Source: Cherax quadricarinatus
Lineage: Eukaryota > Arthropoda > Malacostraca > Decapoda > Parastacidae
Direction of reading: 5' to 3'
Length of the DNA: 64,000 nucleotides
Assembly (NCBI RefSeq): GCF_038502225.1
Contig: NW_027196932.1
Coordinates: 1 to 64,000 of the forward strand
How positions within the stretch are numbered: the first letter of the stretch is position 1; each line of letters opens with the position of its first letter. The notes below the pieces were generated by a model that was not told where the DNA came from, did no database searches, and saw only the letters and a program-made list of their open reading frames with translations. Position numbers and translations under genes: made by a program. Shown here piece after piece: positions 22,307-34,835 of this stretch.

Positions 22307-23036
22307 CTGCCCGGCGGACGACCGTGCACTCAATCGTTTTTTTTTCCCCTCCCCACAACCATGTTAAATTAATTTTATGAAGTGTTAAACAAAAATATGC
22401 TGCAATTTCTCAATCGTGCTATAACCAAAATGTGACAAGTAAACCAGCACCAATTTGAAAAAAAAAGTTCTTTGTAGAGTGTGCAAGAAAGTGGTTAAAT
22501 TTTCGGGTACCATCTGTGATATTACAGTGTATAAGGGAAGGTTCCAGCGAGCAAAGTGTCTGATGACTTGACATCAAAACTCAGTGACAGAATTCACTGA
22601 AAGATTCACCTACGCAGAACCTCAAGTTACGTCACCTTTTTGAATAAAATACTGCCAATATTATCAATAATTCATAAATTTTCAGAAGCTGACAACATTC
22701 CAAAATTCTTTCTCTTGGAGAATTATCAACAGGATGCCACACAGAACATTCAAGGAACAGGAGAAAAGGATCTCAACTCTTTTTTATAATATTGTTGTAA
22801 TGATATAGTGGAATTACCGTTCAGACTAGGAATTTTGAAATATTCACCTATTGTCTAAAGTGCACTTCAGTTTGTGAATGATATAACATTCAGATAATTT
22901 CATCGTAGCATTCTATGACTCAAAGATTCAAAACAAAGTATTGAGATAATATAAGTCTTGGCGTCCAGTAGCTTAAGGATACAAATCTACTTCACTGAAT
23001 TGAATTAAACGCTTAACTACTTATAATTTCCTACAC
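22307..23036. other. No gene recognised
   Basis: AT-rich DNA with scattered short open frames and no recognisable domain. It leads into the minisatellite. Confidence 0.5.
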
Positions 23037-26000
23037 ATTCCTCCCTACCTCGTCTTCCATTCTATCTTACCTCTCCAATATGCTCCTCCCTACCTCGTCT
23101 TCCATTCTATCTTACCTCTCCAATATACTCCTCCCTACCTCGTCTTCCATTCTATCTTACATCTCCAATATACTCCTCCCTACCTCGTCTTCCATTCTAT
23201 CTTACCTCTCCAATATACTCCTCCCTACCTCGTCTTCCATTCGATCTTACCTCTCCAGTATACTCCTCCCTACCTCGTTTTCCATTCTACCTTACCTCTC
23301 CAATATACTCCTCCCTACCTCGTCTTCCATTCTATCTTACCTCTCCAATATACTCCTCCCTACCTCGTCTTCCATTCTATCTTACCTCTCCAGTATACTC
23401 CTCCCTACCTCGTCTTCCATTCTATCTTACCTCTCCAATATACTCCTCCCTACCTCGTCTTCCATTCTATCTTACCTCTCCAATATACTCCTCCCTACCT
23501 CGTCTTCCATTCTATCTTACCTCTCCAATATACTCCTCCCTACCTCGTCTTCCATTCTATCTTACCTCTCCAATATACTCCTCCCTACCTCGTCTTCCAT
23601 TCTATCTTACCTCTCCAATATGCTCCTCCCTACCTCACCTTCCATTCTATCTTACCTTCCAATATGCTCCTCCCTACCTCGTCTTCCATTCTATCTTACC
23701 TCTCCAATATACTCCTCCCTACCTCGTCTTCCATTCTATCTTACCTCTCCAATATACTCCTCCCTACCTCGTCTTCCATTCTATCTTACCTCTCCAATAT
23801 ACTCCTCCCTACCTCGTCTTCCATTCTATCTTACCTCTCCAATATGCTCCTCCCTACCTCACCTTCCATTCTATCTTACCTCTCCAATATGTTCCTCCCT
23901 ACCTCGTCTTCCATTCTATCTTACCTCTCCAATATACTCCTCCCTACCTCGTCTTCCATTCTATCTTACCTCTCCAATATACTCCTCCCTACCTCTTCTT
24001 CCATTCTATCTTACCTCTCCAATATACTCCTCCCTACCTCGTCTTCCATTCTATCTTACCTCTCCAATATACTCCTCCCTACCTCGTCTTCTATTCTATC
24101 TTACCTCTCCAATATACTCCTCCCTACCTCGTCTTTCATTCTATCTTACCTCTCCAATATGCTCCTTCCTACCTCGCCTTCCATTCTATCTTACCTCTCC
24201 AATATACTCCTCCCTACCTCGCCTTCCATTCTATCTTACCTCTCCAATATACTCCTTCCTACCTCGCCTTCCATTCTATCTTACCTCTCCAATATACTCC
24301 TCCCTACCTCGCCTTCCATTCTATCTTACCTCTCCAATATACTCCTCCCTACCTCGCCTTCCATTCTATCTTACCTCTCCAATATGCTCCTCCCTACCTC
24401 ACCTTCCATTCTATCTTACCTCTCCAATATGTTCCTCCCTACCTCGTCTTCCATTCTATCTTACCTCTCCAATATACTCCTCCCTACCTCGTCTTCCATT
24501 CTATCTTACCTCTCCAATATACTCCTTCCTACCTCGCCTTCCATTCTATCTTACCTCTCCAATATACTCCTTCCTACCTCGCCTTCCATTCTATCTTACC
24601 TCTCCAATATACTCCTCCCTACCTCGCCTTCCATTCTATCTTACCTCTCCAATATACTCCTCCCTACCTCACCTTCCATTCTATCTTACCTCTCCAATAT
24701 ACTCCTCCCTACCTCGCCTTCCATTCTATCTTACCTCTCCAATATGCTCCTCCCTACCTCACCTTCCATTCTATCTTACCTCTCCAATATGTTCCTCCCT
24801 ACCTCGTCTTCCATTCTATCTTACCTCTCCAATATACTCCTTCCTACCTCGCCTTCCATTCTATCTTACCTCTCCAATATACTCCTCCCTACCTCGCCTT
24901 CCATTCTATCTTACCTCTCCAATATACTCCTTCCTACCTCGCCTTCCATTCTATCTTACCTCTCCAATATACTCCTCCCTACCTCGCCTTCCATTCTATC
25001 TTACCTCTCCAATATACTCCTCCCTACCTCGTCTTCCATTCTATCTTACCTCTCCAATATACTCCTTCCTACCTCGCCTTCCATTCTATCTTACCTCTCC
25101 AATATGCTCCTCCCTCCCTCCCCTTCCAGTCTATCTTACCTCTCCAATATGTTCCTCCCTACCTCGTCTTCCATTCTATCTTACCTCTCCAATATACTCC
25201 TTCCTACCTCGCCTTCCATTCTATCTTACCTCTCCAATATACTCCTCCCTACCTCGCCTTCCATTCTATCTTACCTCTCCAATATACTCCTCCCTACCTC
25301 GCCTTCCATTCTATCTTACCTCTCCAATATACTCCTCCCTACATCGCCAACCAGTCAATCTTACCTCTCCAATATACTCCTCACTACCTCGCCTTCCATT
25401 CTATCTTACCTCTCCAATATACTCCTTCCTACCCTCGCCTTCCATTCTATCTTACCTCTCCAATATACTCCTTCCTACCTCGCCTTCCATTCTATCTTAC
25501 CTCTCCAATATACTCAATATACTCCTCCTACCTCGCCTTCCATTCTATCTTACCTCTCCAATATACTCCTCCCTACCTCGCCTTCCATTCTATCTTACCT
25601 CTCCAATATACTCCTTCCTACCTCGCCTTCCATTCTATCTTACCTCTCCAATATACTCCTCCCTACCTCGCCTTCCATTCTATCTTACCTCTCCAATATA
25701 CTCCTTCCTACCTCGCCTTCCATTCTATCTTACCTCTCCAATATACTCCTTCCTACCTCGCCTTCCATTCTATCTTACCTCTCCAATATACTCCTCCCTA
25801 CCTCACCTTCCATTCTATCTTACCTCTCCAATATGTTCCTCCCTACCTCGTCTTCCATTCTATCTTACCTCTCCAATATACTCCTTCCTACCTCGCCTTC
25901 CATTCTATCTTACCTCTCCAATATACTCCTCCCTACCTCGCCTTCCATTCTATCTTACCTCTCCAATATACTCCTCCCTACCTCGCCTTCCATTCTATCT

Positions 26001-27120
26001 TACCTCTCCAATATACTCCTTCCTACCTCGCCTTCCATTCTATCTTACCTCTCCAATATACTCCTCCCTACCTCGCCTTCCATTCTATACTCCTTCCTAC
26101 CTCGCCTTCCATTCTATCTTACCTCTCCAATATACTCCTTCCTACCTCGCCTTCCATTCTATCTTACCTCTCCAATATACTCCTTCCTACCTCGCCTTCC
26201 ATTCTATCTTACCTCTCCAATATACTCCTTCCTACCTCGCCTTCCATTCTATCTTACCTCTCCAATATACTCCTCCCTACCTCGCCTTCCATTCTATCTT
26301 ACCTCTCCAATATACTCCTTCCTACCTCGCCTTCCATTCTATCTTACCTCTCCAATATACTCCTCCCTACCTCGCCTTCCATTCTATCTTACCTCTCCAA
26401 TATACTCCTTCCTACCTCGCCTTCCATTCTATCTTACCTCTCCAATATACTCCTTCCTACCTCGCCTTCCATTCTATCTTACCTCTCCAATATACTCCTT
26501 CCTACCTCGTCTTCCATTCTATCTTACCTCTCCAATATACTCCTACCTACCTCGCCTTCCATTCTATCTTACCTCTCCAATATACTCCTTCCTACCTCGT
26601 CTTCCATTCTATCTTACCTCTCCAATATACTCCTTCCTACCTCGCCTTCCATTCTATCTTACCTCTCCAATATACTCCTTCCTACCTCGCCTTCCATTCT
26701 ATCTTACCTCTCCAATATACTCCTTCCTACCTCGCCTTCCATTCTATCTTACCTCTCCAATATACTCCTTCCTACCTCGCCTTCCATTCTATCTTACCTC
26801 TCCAATATACTCCTTCCTACCTCGCCTTCCATTCTATCTTACCTCTCCAATATACTCCTCCCTACCTCGCCTTCCATTCTATCTTACCTCTCCAATATAC
26901 TCCTTCCTACCTCGCCTTCCATTCTATCTTACCTCTCCAATATACTCCTTCCTACCTCGCCTTCCATTCTATCTTACCTCTCCAATATACTCCTCCCTAC
27001 CTCGCCTTCCATTCTATCTTACCTCTCCAATATACTCCTTCCTACCTCGCCTTCCATTCTATCTTACCTCTCCAATATACTCCTCCCTACCTCGCCTTCC
27101 ATTCTATCTTACCTCTCCCA
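23037..27120. repeat. 45-bp minisatellite, about 91 copies, strongly pyrimidine-biased
   Basis: The unit reads TACTCCTCCCTACCTCGTCT followed by TCCATTCTATCTTACCTCTC and CAATA. About 80% of plus-strand bases are C or T, with a single G per unit. Because 45 is divisible by three and the unit lacks stops, all three plus frames stay open for over a thousand codons (ILLPTSSSILSYLSN, YSSLPRLPFYLTSPI, TPPYLVFHSILPLQY), while every minus frame is closed. Variants (CGTC/CGCC/CACC; ATGCTCC/ATGTTCC pairs) recur at spacings of 540, 360 and 360 bp near 23847, 24387, 24747 and 25107, showing higher-order structure. Irregular units lie near 25430, 25515 and 26088. Confidence 0.95.
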
Positions 27121-27590
27121 CACACTCCTCCCTCTCTCCCTCAACCTTCAACACATGTCTACACTGCTCTGCCCTCCATCATACACTATTCACTTCTTTC
27201 CTGAACACAGTCCTTTCTCCTTACCTCTTGATTCCTTCCCTCACTCTTGCTCCGTCCCTCTTGCCCTTTCTTTCTACTATCTCCCTTTCTGCCTATTCTC
27301 TCTTGTCATTTTCATATCTTTCCTCTCACTGCTTTCATTAACTAACACATTCCCCTTTCAGTCTATCTTTACCAATATTTGCCTTTTCTCCCTCTTTTTA
27401 ACAATCTCTTTCAACAGTTATTCTCTCTCTTCATATTTTTCGTATATATTCTTACCAATTCATCCCCTGTCTCCCAACACCTCCCTTTCATTTCTGTCTC
27501 CCTTTCTTCCCCTCCCTTTTCTCCTCTCTTTCCTCTTCATCCTTATTCATTCCCATCTTTATCTCTCGTTATTTAGCTCAATCTCTCTCT

Positions 27591-27661
<71 letters not shown>

Positions 27662-27692
27662 CCTACCTCCCCCCCCCAACTCAGCGCTTCTT
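27121..27692. repeat. Pyrimidine-rich tract with (CT)n
   Basis: CT-biased DNA continues from the minisatellite; a near-perfect (CT)n lies at 27593-27660 and a C-run at 27668-27676. The open frame across it is compositional. Long polypurine/polypyrimidine tracts can form triplex DNA. Confidence 0.85.
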
Positions 27693-27790
27693 GATGTTCC
27701 TCTCATTAACGCCGCCTCCACATACATTCCACAAGACGCTGTAATGACTCTTGAATTGTCTTAGATTTTGATGTTGGAAACGTAATGATG

Positions 27791-27792
<2 letters not shown>

Positions 27793-27831
<39 letters not shown>

Positions 27832-27844
27832 TGTGTGTGTGTGT
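27793..27844. repeat. (GT)n: (CA)n tail of LINE C2
   Basis: One AT interruption. It abuts the conserved 3' end of family C, which on this strand reads GTTGAAGGGGTCGAGTCATA after the tract. Confidence 0.95.
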
Positions 27845-27907
27845 ACTCGCCTAGTTGTGGTTGAAGGGGTCGAGTCATAGCTCCTGTCTCTGCCTCTTCA
27901 CTGGCAG

Positions 27908-28398
27908 CTACTGGGTCACTGTCCCTGCACCATTAGCTTTATCATACCTCTGCTTAAAGCTATGAATGTATCCTGCCTCCACTACATCCCTTCCCAAACT
28001 ATTCCACTTCCTGACTACTCTGTGACTGAAGAAATACTTCCTATCATCCCTGTGATTCATCTGTGTCTTCAGCTTCCAACTGTGTCCCCTTGTTGTGTCC
28101 AATCTCTGGAACATTCTATGTCCACCTTGTCAATTCCCCTCGCTATTTTACATGTCGTTATCATATCCCCCCTATTTCTCCTGTCCTCAAGTGTCGTCAG
28201 GTCGATTTCCCTTAACCTCTCCTCGTAGGACATACCCCTTAGCTCTGGGACTAGTCTTGTTGCAAACCTTTGCACTTTCTCTAGTTTCTTTACGTGCTTG
28301 GCTAGATGTGAGTTCCAAACTGGCGCCGCATACTCCAATATGGGCCTAACGTACACGGTGTACAGGGTCCTGAAAGATTCATTGTTAAGATGGCACAA
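27908..28398 (-). pseudogene. C-terminal region of LINE C2 ORF2
   Basis: Minus strand gives TLYTVYVRPILEYAAPVWNS, LEKVQRFATRLVPEL and YEERLREIDLTTLEDRRNRG, then, after a frameshift, RKYFFSHRVVRKWNSLG and HSFKQRYDK. This CR1-type C-terminal domain recurs in C1 and C3-C7. Confidence 0.85.
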
Positions 28399-28459
28399 TG
28401 CTGGTCTAAGGTTTGCCAGGCGCCCATATGCTGCTGCAGTTATGTGGTTGATGTGCGCC

Positions 28460-29625
28460 TCAGGAGATGTGCCTGGTGTTATACTCAGCCCAAGATCTTT
28501 TTTCCTTGAGGGAGGGTTGTAGTCTCTGGCCCCCTAGACTGAACTCCGTCTGTTGTCTTCTTTGCCCAACCCCAATCTTCATGACTTTATACTTGGTGGG
28601 GTTGAACTCCAGAAGCCAAATGCTGGACCAGGACTGCAGCCTGTCCAGATCTCTTTGTAGCTCTGCCTGGTCCTCGTCCGAGTGAATTCTTCTCATCAAC
28701 TTCACGTCATCTGCAAACAGGGACACTTCGGATACTATTCCTTCTGTCATGTCGTTCACAGATACCAGAAATAGCACCGGTCCTAGGACTAACCCCTGTG
28801 GAACCCCAGTCGTCACAAGCACCCACTCTGACACTTCGCCTCGTACCATGACTCGCTGCTGTATTCCTGACAGGTATTCCCTGATCCATTGTAGTGCCTT
28901 CCCTGTTATCCCTGCCTGGTCCTCCAGATTTTGCAGTAATCCTTGAGTGGAACTGTGTCAAACGCCTTCTTACAGTCGAAGAAAATGCCATCTACCCACG
29001 CCTCTCTCTCCTATCTTACTGCTGTCACCCTGTCATCGAACTCCAATAGGTTTGTGACACAGGATTTCCCGTCCCTGAAACCATGTTGGTTGTTGTTGAA
29101 AAGCTCATTTCTTTCTAGGTGTTCCACCACTCTTCTCCTGATAATCTTCTCCAAGACTTTGAATACTATACATGTCAGTGACACTGGTCTATAGTTTAGT
29201 GTTTCTTGTCTGTCTCCTTTTTTAATAAATGGGACTACATTTGCTGCCTTCCATACCTCAGGTAATCTCCCTGCTTCGATAGATGTGTTGAATATTGTTG
29301 TTAGGGGTACACACAGCGCCTCTGCACTCTCTCTCAGGACCCATGCAGAGATGTTATCCGACCCCATCGCCTTTGAGGTGTCTAGCTCACTCAGCAGCCT
29401 CTTCACTTCGTCCTCAGATATAAGTATTGTGTCCAACACTTGGTGGCATACCCTATCTCTCCGTATTTCTGGAGTCTCTTCTGTATCCTCTGTGAACACT
29501 TCCTTGAATCTTACGTTGAGTTCCTCACATACTTCTCGGTAATTTCTTGTGATCTCTCCTCCTTCCTTCCTTAGCCTGATTACCTGCACCTTGACTGTTG
29601 TTTTCCTTCCGATGTGGCCGTACAA
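28460..29625 (-). pseudogene. Reverse transcriptase domain of LINE C2
   Basis: 29625-29011 is open for 204 residues: DEVKRLLSELDTSKAMGSDN (G-P-D position reads G-S-D), VVPFIKKGDRQETLNYRPVS, NNQHGFRDGKSCVTNLLEF. After a frame break at about 29010-28850, 28849-28460 continues with TGVPQGLVLGPVLFLV and SEVSLFADDVKLM, the catalytic FADD box intact. The central part with motif A (KAFDTVPHK) is in another frame near 28960. Confidence 0.85.
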
Positions 29626-29639
29626 CAGCTTCGGGTCAG

Positions 29640-30720
29640 ATGTGGCGTTTGCTGCTATGTCATTCTCATAATGCAGTTGGGCTTCCCTTCTTACCTGTGC
29701 ATGTTCATTTCTGGCTCTATGACTGCTCTCCTTATTCTCCTGGGTCCTTTGCCTTCTATACTTCTTCCATTCCCTAGCACACTTGGTTTTGGCCTCCCTG
29801 CACCTTTATGTGAACAATGGGCTCATGCTGTCTTTTTCATATTCCTGTTACCCTTGGGTACAAACCTCTCCTCAGCTTCCTTGCATATTGTAGTCATCTC
29901 GTTAACTTCCTTACCTGCCAGTTCTCTGTCCCACTGAAGCCAGTTCAGAAAGTTCATTCCTGCGTAGTTCCCCTTCTTGTATTTGGCTTCATTTATCTGG
30001 TTCTTCCTGCTCTCCCTTCCACTTGTAACTCTGTGTATTCGAATCTTAAAACCACATGATCGCTGGCCCCAAGGGGTCTTTCATATGTGATGTCCTCAAT
30101 ATCTGCACTACTCAAGGTAAATACTAGGTCCAGTGTCGTTGGTTCATCCTCTCCTCTCTCTGGTAGTGTCCCATATGTGTTGGTACATGAAAGTTCCCAG
30201 TACCACCTCCATCATCTTAGCCCACCACGTTTCTTTGATCCCATGTGGCTACAAATTCTCTCAATCGATTTCCTTGTGGTTGAAGTCATCCAAGATCAGT
30301 AGTTTTGCCCTGTTCGCATGAGCCCTTCTTGCCACTTCAGCCAGTGTGTCAACCATCATTCTATTACTCTCATCATACTCTTGCCTTGGCCTCCTGCTGT
30401 TCTGTGGTGGGTTATACCTCCAGACTGAAGTGTTCCTAATATGTAATCCCTTTCTTCTCCACAGTCTCCTCTCTCAAGCTCATCAAAACCCCATTGGTTT
30501 TTGACCAGCAGTACCACTTCTGCACCCCTCTGTCTTTCCTCAGGATCTGATATCCTCTTGGAAAGATGGCATCTGTTATCATACCTGTGAGCTTGGTTTC
30601 TGTGAGAGCTATGATGTCCAGTGATGCCTCTGACTCTTTCGTGCCACTCCTCCCACTTATTTATTCCATCAGCGTTGGTGCACCATTCCCTCAGTTTCCT
30701 CTCCAATACTATGTTTTTTT
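29640..30720 (-). pseudogene. EEP endonuclease region of LINE C2
   Basis: Minus strand 30706-30600 gives CTNADGINKWEEWHERV. Around 30500 it gives GAEVVLLVKNQWGFDELERG. Near 30300 ILDDFNHKEID occupies the GDFN position with the Gly replaced by Asp. Multiple frameshifts follow. The domain would nick target DNA for priming. Confidence 0.75.
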
Positions 30721-30819
30721 GGGGGGTCTGTGAGGGTGGGGGACCTGGCAGTGTACTGTGGGATTCTATAACTAAGTGTTGGCTGGGAGCTGTGGGTGTG
30801 GATTGTGGTTTGTGAGGGG

Positions 30820-31660
30820 TAGTGCGATTGGGTGTGGGGTTATGGGAATGATTCTGTGTGTGCTTGCTCTTGTTGCTCTGCCCTGCTCCGGTTGTCCTCT
30901 GCTGTTTCTGTTCTTGTCTCTCCTCCTAGCTCCTTTCGCTTTTCTGTCCTTTCCCTCAGCTGCTGTCGTTCCTTTTGTGTTCTATCTCGGTCTAGGAACA
31001 CACTCTTGCATTCTGTTGAGTTCTTCAACCATGGTTTCTTTTGGAGGATCCTGTTCTGCACTGTTTCTGTCCCGAAAATCAGGTTGATTTTCTCCCCTTC
31101 AAATACCCCCTATTCTCTGAAATTTTGCAATCTCGGACATATGCTCTTCACCTATTTCTGTGATGATGTTCTCAATCTCCTTTCTTTCTGCCTGCTGCCT
31201 TTCAGTGTGTGTTCTTCCCTTGCTCTCCTGAAGCCCATGAATAAGCACTGACTTCACCCTCTCTTCCTCCCATTGCCTTTCCCTCTGTGACTGTGGTTAC
31301 TGTCTGTACATGGCCATTTTCTCATTTTTTTTCCAGTAGCTCTTGTTGGCATGCTCATGCCACTGCATTTGACCTATCCCCCTCTCCACCTGCACCCAGC
31401 TGTTCTCCCTCTTCACTCCTTGGTAGGCTGTGGCCCTAGTGTAAGTTATACCTCCTTCCCATTGGGCTTCCCAGCTTCATGTGCTGTGTCGTCTCTGGTC
31501 AGTACCCCTGTAACTCGCTTCAATCTGCTTACCTCATCTTCTAGGACCCTTATCCTGGCTACTGAAGTTTCGACTTGAGACTCCCATTTCTTCTTCTCCT
31601 CGAACCTCTTTTTCAGTTTCACAGAAAGCTCTGTCTCCATTTTTGTAGAAAGCTGTCCTA
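30820..31660 (-). pseudogene. ORF1 of LINE C2 (coiled coil and basic nucleic-acid-binding region)
   Basis: Minus strand 31640-31446 gives METELSVKLKKRFEEKKKWE and SVARIRVLEDEVSRLKRV, a heptad-like coiled coil. 31061-30840 gives NRILQKKPWLKNS, KSVFLDRDRTQKERQQLRER and EKRKELGGE, resembling the RNA-binding half of L1/CR1-type ORF1 proteins. Frames are broken in between. ORF1p normally coats LINE RNA. No SGNH domain is seen, unlike the CR1 family at 41464. Confidence 0.7.
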
Positions 31661-31676
31661 GTTTTCTCTCCTACTC

Positions 31677-31677
<1 letters not shown>

Positions 31678-31771
<94 letters not shown>
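31678..31771. repeat. (GT)n, 47 units: (CA)n tail of LINE C3
   Basis: A perfect tract at the junction between the 3' end of C3 and the 5' end of C2. Confidence 0.95.
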
Positions 31772-31773
<2 letters not shown>

Positions 31774-32958
31774 TTTTCACTTACCATTTTCACTCACGTA
31801 TTTGTGGTTGCTGGGTTCGAGTCACAGCTCCTGGCCCCGCCTCTTTACTGGTTGCCACTAGATCCACTCTCTCCCTGCTCCATGAGATTTATTATGCCTC
31901 TTCGTAAAGCTATCTTATGGATCCTACCTCCAGATTGTTCCACTTCCTGACAACACTATGACTGAAAAAAGCACATCCAAACCTCCCTGTGACTCATTTA
32001 AGTTTTGAACTTCCAGTTGTGACCCTTTGTTGATGTATTCCACCTCTGAAATATCCTCTCCCTATCCACCTCGTCAATTTCTCTCAGTATTTCTAATGTC
32101 GTTAACATGTCATTCAAATCCTTCCTGTCTTCCAGTGTCGTCTCTTCCAGTGCCGTTCCCTCAACCTTTCTCATAGGATATACCCCCTTAGCTCCGAAAC
32201 TAGTCTTGCTACAAACTTTTGCACTTTATCTAATTTACTGAAGTACTTGACCAAGTTTGGGTTCCATACTGGTGCTGCATACCCCAATATGGGCATGATG
32301 TACACAGTGTACAATATCTTGAATGACTCATTACTCAAGTATCGAAATGCTATTCTTAGGTTGGCCATGCGCCCATATGCTGCAGCAGTTATTTGGTAGA
32401 TGTGCCTCAGGAGATGTGCTCGGTATAGTACTCATCCCCCAAGATCCTTTTTCTTGAGTGTAGGTTGTAGCCTATAGTCTCCCTAACTTGTACTCCTCTT
32501 GCACTCTTTGACATTATCCAATCTTCATGATCATGCACTTGGTGGGGGTAAAATCCAGGAGCCTCTTGCTGAACCAGGCTTACAGCCTGTCCAGATCCCT
32601 TTGAAGTCCTACTGATCCTCATCCATTTGAATTCTTCGCATTAGTTTCACATCGCCTTCAAACAGAGACACCTCTGAATCTATTTCTTCCGTCATTTCAT
32701 TCACATATACTAGAAACCACACCAGTCCTAGGACTGACCCTTGTGAAACCCCACTCTTCCCTGAAGCCCACTCTGATACCTCTTCATGTACCATCACACT
32801 TTCTTTCCTTTCTGTCAGGCATTCAATGATCCATGGCAATGCCTTTCCTGTTGTTCCTGCCTGCTACTGTAGCTTCTGCAGTAATCTCTTGTGTGGAGCT
32901 GTGTCGAAAGCATTTCCTTGGACTGTAAAGTCCAGGAAAATGCAATTTACTTCCCCAC

Positions 32959-33060
<102 letters not shown>

Positions 33061-34179
33061 TACTTCTGTTACCTTGTCGTAAATCTCCAGTAGGTTTGTG
33101 ACACAGTATTTCACTTCACTGAAACTGTACTGATTGTCGTGTATAAGCTCATTACTTTCTAGGTGCTCCACTACTCTTCCCCTGATAAGCTCCTCCATGA
33201 ATTTGCATATTATACAGGTCAGTGACACTGGTCTGTAATTTAATGCTGCGTGTCTGTGTTTCTTAAAAACTGGGATTACGTTTACTGTTTTCCAGGTAGT
33301 TGCCCTATTTCGATAGATGGGTTGAAAATTGTTGTTAGTAGCACACACGGCTCTTCTGCTCCCTCTCTCGGGACTCACGGAAAGATGTTCGATCCCACCA
33401 CCTTTGAAGTATCTAGTTCACTTATCAGCCTCTTCACCTTCTCGGTAGTGTGTATTATGTCCAGCGCTTGTGTACCCCACCATTCCAGTGTGCATGAGAC
33501 CTTTCCGTCTCCGCTGAAAATACTTCTTTAAATCTCGCAAGGAGCTCTTCACATAGTTCTTGTCATCTCCCCTCCATCCTTCCTACCCCTGAATACCTGG
33601 TCTTTGAGTGTTGTTTTCTTCCTGATGTTGCTGTATAACAGTTTTGGGTCAGATTTGGCTTTCAATGTCATTCTCGTATAGCTGCTGGGCCTACCTACTT
33701 ATCCGTGCATATTCATTTCTGACTATTCGAATAATCTCCTTATTTTCCTGGGTTCTTGGTCTTTTATGCATTTTTCCATTCTTTAGTGCACTTAATTTTG
33801 GTTTCTCTACATTTCTGGGTGAGCAAAAGACTCGTGGTCTTCCCAGTGCTTCTGTTGCCCATAGGTAGGAGCCTCTTTTCTGCCTTCTTGCATTTTGTTT
33901 TCATGTATTCCATTATTTCATTTACTGATTTTCCCACCAGTTCTCTTTTCCACTGAACCTCGTGCAAGAAATTTCTCTTACCTGTAAAGTCCTCTCTTGT
34001 ATAGTTTGGCTTCCCTTCCTACTCGAGCTGCTTCCCACTGCACAGGTAACTCAATATATTCGAAACTCAGTACTGCGTGATCACTAACTCCGAGGGGCCT
34101 TTTATATGTGATATCTTTAAAGTCTGAACTACTCAGGGTGAATATGAGGTCCAGCCATGCCGGCTCATCCTCTGCTCCC

Positions 34180-34184
<5 letters not shown>

Positions 34185-34226
<42 letters not shown>

Positions 34227-34238
34227 TCTCTCTCTCTG
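34185..34238. repeat. (CT)n inside LINE C3 endonuclease region
   Basis: About 26 units with one ACT interruption, again in frame with Arg-Glu on the minus strand. Confidence 0.9.
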
Positions 34239-34424
34239 GTATTGTCCCTAACAAGTTGATGCACGAGGCTTTCCAGCACCACCTGCATCATCTTAACCCT
34301 CCACGTTTCCAGTCCCCGATGAGGCTTCACATTTTCCCAATCTCCATGTGATTGAAAACACCCACAGCTAGTAACTCTGCCCTACCCATGCGGGGCCTTC
34401 TTCCCACCTCAGCTAGTGTATCAA

Positions 34425-34766
34425 AGCATACCACAGGCGGGGCCTGAACCCACCGTTAGAGTCCTAAAACTCCAGACCGATGCTTTAGCCACTGAGCCAG
34501 CTCTAGCTACAATAAGATTCATCCAACTAGGTATAATTACACACCATAGGAAGGTTAGTGTAGGCACCACTGACCAAAAATACAAGTTTTTACAGACGAA
34601 TCTCCCGGCAGCATTGCTGTGAGGAACTCTAGCTGAATCTTATTTTAGCCAGCTGGTCAAATGGCTAACGCGTCAATCTGGAGTTTTACGACTCTCTAAC
34701 CGCGGGTTCAAGCCCCGCACGTGGTATGGTTTGCTAGCAATCGTGTCATTACGATTTCATGAGTCG
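34425..34766. mobile_element. Double-headed tRNA-like element (two inverted SINE heads), 11-bp target duplication
   Basis: TAGTGTATCAA occurs at 34414-34424 and again at 34767-34777, and LINE C3 coding resumes across it, so the 342 bp inserted as one unit. The left head (minus, about 34512-34428) has GCTGGCTCAGTGGCTAAAGC (box A) and GGGTTCAGGCCCC (box B). The right head (plus, about 34650-34735) has AGCTGGTCAAATGGCTAACG and GGGTTCAAGCCCC. The two heads face outward-inverted with about 140 bp between them. Not working tRNA genes. Confidence 0.85.
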
Positions 34767-34835
34767 TAGTGTATCAACTATTGCTCTCTTGCTTTCACCA
34801 TATTCTTGTCTTGGCCTTCTATTCTATGTCGGGTT

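Larger units (their letters stand above)
27845..31677 (-). mobile_element. LINE family C, copy C2, near full-length, broken
   Basis: Minus-strand order is ORF1 (31660-30820), endonuclease (30720-29640), reverse transcriptase (29625-28460), C-terminal region (28400-27900), then a (CA)n tail. Its 5' end touches the (GT)n at 31678, which is the tail of copy C3, so the two copies stand head to tail. Domain order and motif style are CR1-like. Frameshifts in all parts make it non-functional. Confidence 0.9.

Noticed and set aside
23080..27341. Open frames of 1374 and 1225 codons that look like a giant repetitive hydrophobic protein
   Set aside because: They are frame-shifted readings of the same 45-bp minisatellite, which lacks stop codons in all three plus frames. 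No start context, splice site or non-repeat domain supports a gene.
31677..31950. Poly(Cys-Val) open frames
   Set aside because: Simple translations of (GT)n.
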